A stretch of 8,578 nucleotides of DNA, taken from contig JACPVB010000214.1 of NCBI GenBank assembly GCA_016191985.1, positions 1 through 8,578 of the forward strand, given 5' to 3'. Below the pieces are notes generated by a model. It was not told the origin of the DNA. It saw only the letters and a list, made by a program, of their open reading frames with translations, and ran no database searches. The DNA comes from Chloroflexota bacterium. Lineage in GTDB: Bacteria > Chloroflexota > Anaerolineae > Anaerolineales > Villigracilaceae. Both the position numbers and the translations under genes were made by a program. How positions within the stretch are numbered: the stretch's first letter is position 1; each line of letters starts with the position of its first letter. This document shows positions 6,052 through 8,578 of this stretch, piece by piece.

Positions 6052-7647
6052 ATGAAAACCAACCCCAACAAACTCTGGATCATTGTCTTCGTTCTCGGCT
6101 GGCTCTTCGACTTCCTTTTTTGGGAAAATGCCGCAGGCGTCAACTTCGCCATTTTTTCGATGGCTTGTCTGGCGGCGGCCTTCTACCTTTTGTTAAGCGA
6201 CGGGCTTCGCCCGAATCGCGCCAGCCTGAGCCTGCTCCCATTATTCGGCTTCTTTGCCGCTGTCACATTCATCCGCGCCGAGCCAATGACGACATTCCTC
6301 GCCTACACCTTCACCCTGCTGACGATGTCCATCCTCGCCTTCACCTACCTCGGCGGACGTTGGTATCTGTACACCATGTTGGATTATCTCGGCAAATCCC
6401 TGAGTCTCTTCGGAAGCATGGTCGTCCGTCCGATCACGTTCATGACCGATGTCCGCAAGGAACAAAAGGAAGCGGGCATTCAACCCTCCAAACGGAATAT
6501 CTGGCCCGTGGTGCGCGGCATTATGATTGCATTGCCCATCATCGCCATTTTCGCCTCCCTGCTCGCCTCGGCAGATGTGATCTTCAGTCAACGGCTGGAT
6601 GATTTTGTGGACCTGTTCAATCTCGAAGATCTGCCTGAATATATTTTCCGCATGATCTACATCGTTGTGATTGGATATGCCCTTGCGGGTGTCGTCCTGC
6701 ACGCCTCCACAGAATCAAAAGATGAAAAAATTGGCGGCGAAGACAAACCCATCATTCCGCAATTCCTTGGCTTTATCGAATCCACCATTGTGCTGGGGAG
6801 CGTGGTGGCGCTCTTCACTGCTTTTGTCGTCATCCAATTTCAATATTTCTTCGGCGGCACAGCCAACATCACCAATGAAGGATATTCCTACTCCGAATAC
6901 GCCCGCCGCGGATTTGGAGAACTCGTCACGGTGGCATTCTTCGCCCTGCTGATGCTGCTCACATTAAGCGCCGTCACCAAACGCGAGAGTGAAACGCAGA
7001 GAAAAATTTATTCAGGGCTGGGCGTCACGCTCGTTGCTCTTCTGTTGGTCATGCTCCTTTCGGCGTACCAGCGTCTCGGTCTGTATGAAGCGGCGTACGG
7101 CTTCTCGCGCCTGCGCACCTACACCCACGTCTTCCTGATCTGGATCGGCCTGCTGCTCATCGCCACCATCGTTCTTGAAATCCTGCGCAAGGAAAGAATG
7201 TTTGCCTTTGCCATGCTGATCGCGTCCTTTGGTTTTGCGATCTCCCTCCCCATTTTGAATGTGGATGTCTTCATCGTGAATCAAAACATCCAGCGCGAAA
7301 TTAATAGCGCGATAAAAGACAGCGTGGATTTGGACGCCCAATACTTCATTGACCTCTCCGATGACGCCATTCCCACCCTCGTCAAAACGCTTCGGACCAC
7401 GGCCACACCGGATCCCGTCCGAGAGAAAGTTGCCGCCGCCCTGGCATGTATCCGCTACGAGCGTGGACAAGACTCACGCGAATTTTCCTGGCAATCCTTC
7501 CACCTCGCCCGTTTCAACGCAGACAAGGCGCTGGCCTCCGTCAGCAAGGAAATCGACAAATATAAAATCACAGACACCGATTGGCCTATCATTGTCACAA
7601 CCCCATCCGGGGAAGAGTTCTCGTGTTCGGAATATTATTATGATTAA
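6052..7647 (+). CDS. DUF4153/DUF4173-type polytopic membrane protein
   Basis: 531 residues. Hydrophobic segments are visible at about 8-24, 31-48, 60-75, 83-100, 155-173, 201-217, 242-264, 291-307, 321-337, 357-376 and 383-402, which suggests ten or so membrane spans. The loop-plus-helix AYQRLGLYEAAYGFSRLRTYTH (338-359) is the characteristic conserved stretch of DUF4153/DUF4173 proteins. After the last span (LNVDVFIVNQNIQREI) a soluble domain of about 110 residues follows, with DAQYFIDLSDDAIPTL and many charged residues, ending in SCSEYYYD. The biochemical role of the family is not established; a role in envelope biology or signalling is only a guess. AGGAG lies five bases before the ATG, fixing the start. 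It stands alone behind a long leader carrying possible operator repeats, and the selenoprotein-like gene follows 104 nt downstream. Confidence 0.85.
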   Translation: MKTNPNKLWIIVFVLGWLFDFLFWENAAGVNFAIFSMACLAAAFYLLLSDGLRPNRASLSLLPLFGFFAAVTFIRAEPMTTFLAYTFTLLTMSILAFTYLGGRWYLYTMLDYLGKSLSLFGSMVVRPITFMTDVRKEQKEAGIQPSKRNIWPVVRGIMIALPIIAIFASLLASADVIFSQRLDDFVDLFNLEDLPEYIFRMIYIVVIGYALAGVVLHASTESKDEKIGGEDKPIIPQFLGFIESTIVLGSVVALFTAFVVIQFQYFFGGTANITNEGYSYSEYARRGFGELVTVAFFALLMLLTLSAVTKRESETQRKIYSGLGVTLVALLLVMLLSAYQRLGLYEAAYGFSRLRTYTHVFLIWIGLLLIATIVLEILRKERMFAFAMLIASFGFAISLPILNVDVFIVNQNIQREINSAIKDSVDLDAQYFIDLSDDAIPTLVKTLRTTATPDPVREKVAAALACIRYERGQDSREFSWQSFHLARFNADKALASVSKEIDKYKITDTDWPIIVTTPSGEEFSCSEYYYD

Positions 7648-7664
7648 TGAGAAAATGCCTATGT

Positions 7665-7682
7665 GTTTGGTGCGACGCACCC
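7665..7682. repeat. Third copy of the GGTGCGACGCACC motif
   Basis: GTTTGGTGCGACGCACCC is identical over 18 bp to 5696-5713. The core GGTGCGACGCACC is itself a 6-bp-arm palindrome with one central base and also occurs inverted at 5624-5635. This copy lies 18 nt after the stop of the DUF4153-type gene. Confidence 0.65.
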
Positions 7683-7707
7683 TCGTGATAAGAGTAAGAA
7701 CCACCCC

Positions 7708-7755
7708 CCATTGACAGTCTATCCCTCATCTCAATAGATAAGGAACCGTCAATGG
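7708..7755 (+). promoter_or_regulatory. Inverted repeat that can mask the start of the selenoprotein-like gene
   Basis: CCATTGAC (7708-7715) is perfectly complementary to GTCAATGG (7748-7755), which contains the ATG start. TATC (7720-7723) and GATA (7737-7740) can extend the fold. The ribosome binding AGGA (7741-7744) sits in the internal loop. The left arm contains TTGACA (7711-7716), which could instead be a -35 box, though no good -10 follows. Confidence 0.35.
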
Positions 7756-8363
7756 ATTTTAAACTGACCATCTTTTCCGATTACATCTGACCGTGGTGCT
7801 ATGTCGGCCAGGGTGTGGTCGACCAATTGAAAGCTGAATACAACGTGGATGTGGAGTGGCGTCCGTATTATTTGCGCCCCGATACTCCCCCCGAAGGCAT
7901 GGACCTGCCCGATTACATTCTGCGCGCCCGTGCAAACGGCTCGGAGGAAAGGTTAAAAAGCATGGCGGCCATGCACGGCATGGAGTTTGAATCCACCAAG
8001 CGCATTTACAACACGCGCCTCGCCCACGAAGCCACAGAATATGCCCGCGAACACGGCAGGGCAAACGAATTCCATCATGTGGTCTTTCGCAAAGTCTACG
8101 CCGAGGGAGAAGACGTGAGCAAATGGGAAACGCTTCGCGCCGCCGCTGAGGAAACTGGTTTGGACGCAGAAGATATGCAGCGGGTGGTGGAAAGTGAAAA
8201 GTACACCGCCCAGGTTGCGGAGCAAGTCCATTGGGCGCAGCAGATCGGCGTAACGGGCGTGCCGACTTATGTGATCAATGACCGTTATGCCATCGTCGGC
8301 GCACAGCCGTATCAGGCGTTCAAGAATGCGCTGGCGCAGATATGGAAAGAAAAGGGGAACTAA
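7752..8363 (+). CDS. DsbA/FrnE-family thiol oxidoreductase with in-frame TGA (selenocysteine) in the active site
   Basis: From ATG 7752, with AGGA seven bases upstream, the frame reads MDFKLTIFSDYI, TGA, PWCYVGQGVV and continues to TAA at 8363: 203 residues if TGA is decoded. The family start is normally SDYICPWCYVG, so TGA (7788-7790, codon 13) replaces the first, nucleophilic cysteine of CPWC, giving UPWC with Cys16 as resolving thiol. The body is a thioredoxin fold with an all-helical insertion (residues about 60-150) and the cis-proline loop GVTGVPTYVIN (Pro171), as in FrnE (COG2761) proteins. Length is normal and no signal peptide is seen, so it is probably a cytosolic disulfide oxidoreductase or reductase; the partner is unknown. 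A SECIS-like hairpin follows the TGA. A GTG at 7815 could serve as an alternative start but loses the first beta strand and active site. A nonsense mutation or sequencing error is the alternative. Confidence 0.85.
7803..7823 (+). promoter_or_regulatory. Candidate bacterial SECIS element
   Basis: GTCGGCC (7803-7809) pairs with GGTCGAC (7817-7823), seven pairs with one G-U, around the 7-nt apical loop AGGGTGT (7810-7816). The loop starts 19 nt after the TGA, within the spacing known for bacterial SECIS elements (about 16-37 nt), and has a G at loop position two as the bacterial consensus asks. The loop also resembles the AGGU-containing loop of E. coli fdhF. It lies inside the coding sequence, as in other bacterial selenoprotein genes. 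Confidence 0.65.
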
Positions 8364-8373
8364 CCCAGGGTCT

Positions 8374-8444
8374 CACCAAAATATGGAGGCGCGGAGAACG
8401 CAGAGATAGCCATGAAAGCTCTGCGAACCCCGCGCCTTGTGGTG
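8374..8444. repeat. Compound inverted repeat downstream of the selenoprotein-like gene
   Basis: Nested arms are CACCA (8374-8378) with TGGTG (8440-8444), AGGCGCGG (8387-8394) with CCGCGCCT (8430-8437), and GCAGAG (8400-8405) with CTCTGC (8419-8424). The inner arms are separated by 5-nt internal-loop strands on both sides. It begins 11 nt after the TAA and lies between convergent reading frames, so it may help end transcription on either strand. Its build recalls the element at 1618-1706. Confidence 0.65.
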
Positions 8445-8490
8445 AAATTTGAAAGAAGCAACTCCCAATCGAGTCACCTACACAATCAAT

Positions 8491-8578
8491 TTATCTGTGA
8501 GTCTTTTTACATTCAAGCACGTCGGATATGGCCTCTGCCAGAATACGATCCACCTCAAGCGAGGTGGTGACAGGTTTA
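8491..8578 (-). CDS. Possible C-terminal end of a leftward gene, product unknown
   Basis: Reading leftward from the window edge, an open frame encodes 28 residues, KPVTTSLEVDRILAEAISDV followed by LECKKTHR, then TAA (8491-8493). The composition and amphipathic helix look protein-like, but the stretch is too short to assign to a family. It would converge on the selenoprotein-like gene. It could be a chance open frame. Confidence 0.35.
   Translation of the reverse strand, partial: KPVTTSLEVDRILAEAISDVLECKKTHR

Noticed and set aside
5784..6152. Leftward 122-codon frame overlapping the start of the membrane protein gene
   Set aside because: It crosses the regulatory gap and is antisense to the first 100 bases of a well-supported gene; its sequence resembles no family I know.
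7788..7790. TGA as a sequencing error or disabling mutation
   Set aside because: Not excluded, but less likely: the rest of the frame is intact, the TGA sits exactly at the catalytic cysteine, and a SECIS-like hairpin follows.
7815..8363. DsbA-family gene starting at GTG 7815
   Set aside because: This start removes the first beta strand and the whole redox motif and has no good ribosome binding site. The upstream frame is clearly homologous to the family, with only the TGA between.

Overview
The window reads as bacterial chromosome of roughly even GC content. The gene set fits a Chloroflexota (Anaerolineae-like) environmental bacterium: a group III-type phosphofructokinase, a DUF3417-type alpha-glucan phosphorylase, a DUF4153/4173 membrane protein and many palindromic intergenic repeats. 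The taxon is an inference from gene style; no marker gene is present.

Layout. Three genes run leftward: a LutA/YkgE-like (Fe-S)-binding protein cut by the left edge (1-533), a methyltransferase-fold protein (615-1499) and 6-phosphofructokinase (1744-2859). A divergent intergenic region (2860-3065) separates them from a rightward block: alpha-glucan phosphorylase (3066-5198), a small rhodanese (5263-5607), a polytopic DUF4153-type membrane protein (6052-7647) and a DsbA/FrnE-family thiol oxidoreductase (7752-8363). A short leftward reading frame that runs off the right edge (8491-8578) may be the end of another gene.

The most notable feature is the DsbA/FrnE gene. Its natural start at 7752 has a Shine-Dalgarno sequence, but codon 13 is TGA, exactly where the first cysteine of the family's CPWC redox motif belongs. 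The frame then continues through the rest of the family to a TAA at 8363. A 7-bp stem with an apical loop starting AGGGU lies 19 nt after the TGA, as expected for a bacterial SECIS element. I read this as a selenocysteine (UPWC) oxidoreductase that conventional gene calling would truncate to a GTG start at 7815 without its active site. No other gene here has an in-frame TGA, and none of the seven visible stop codons is TGA.

The glycolytic theme is phosphofructokinase divergent from glycogen/alpha-glucan phosphorylase, linking glucan breakdown to glycolysis. The rest looks like unrelated housekeeping or accessory genes. The intergenic spaces are rich in inverted repeats: a perfect 42-bp palindrome, three copies of a GGTGCGACGCACC motif, two long multi-part hairpins near gene ends, and a palindromic element that appears to sit in frame inside the LutA-like gene.
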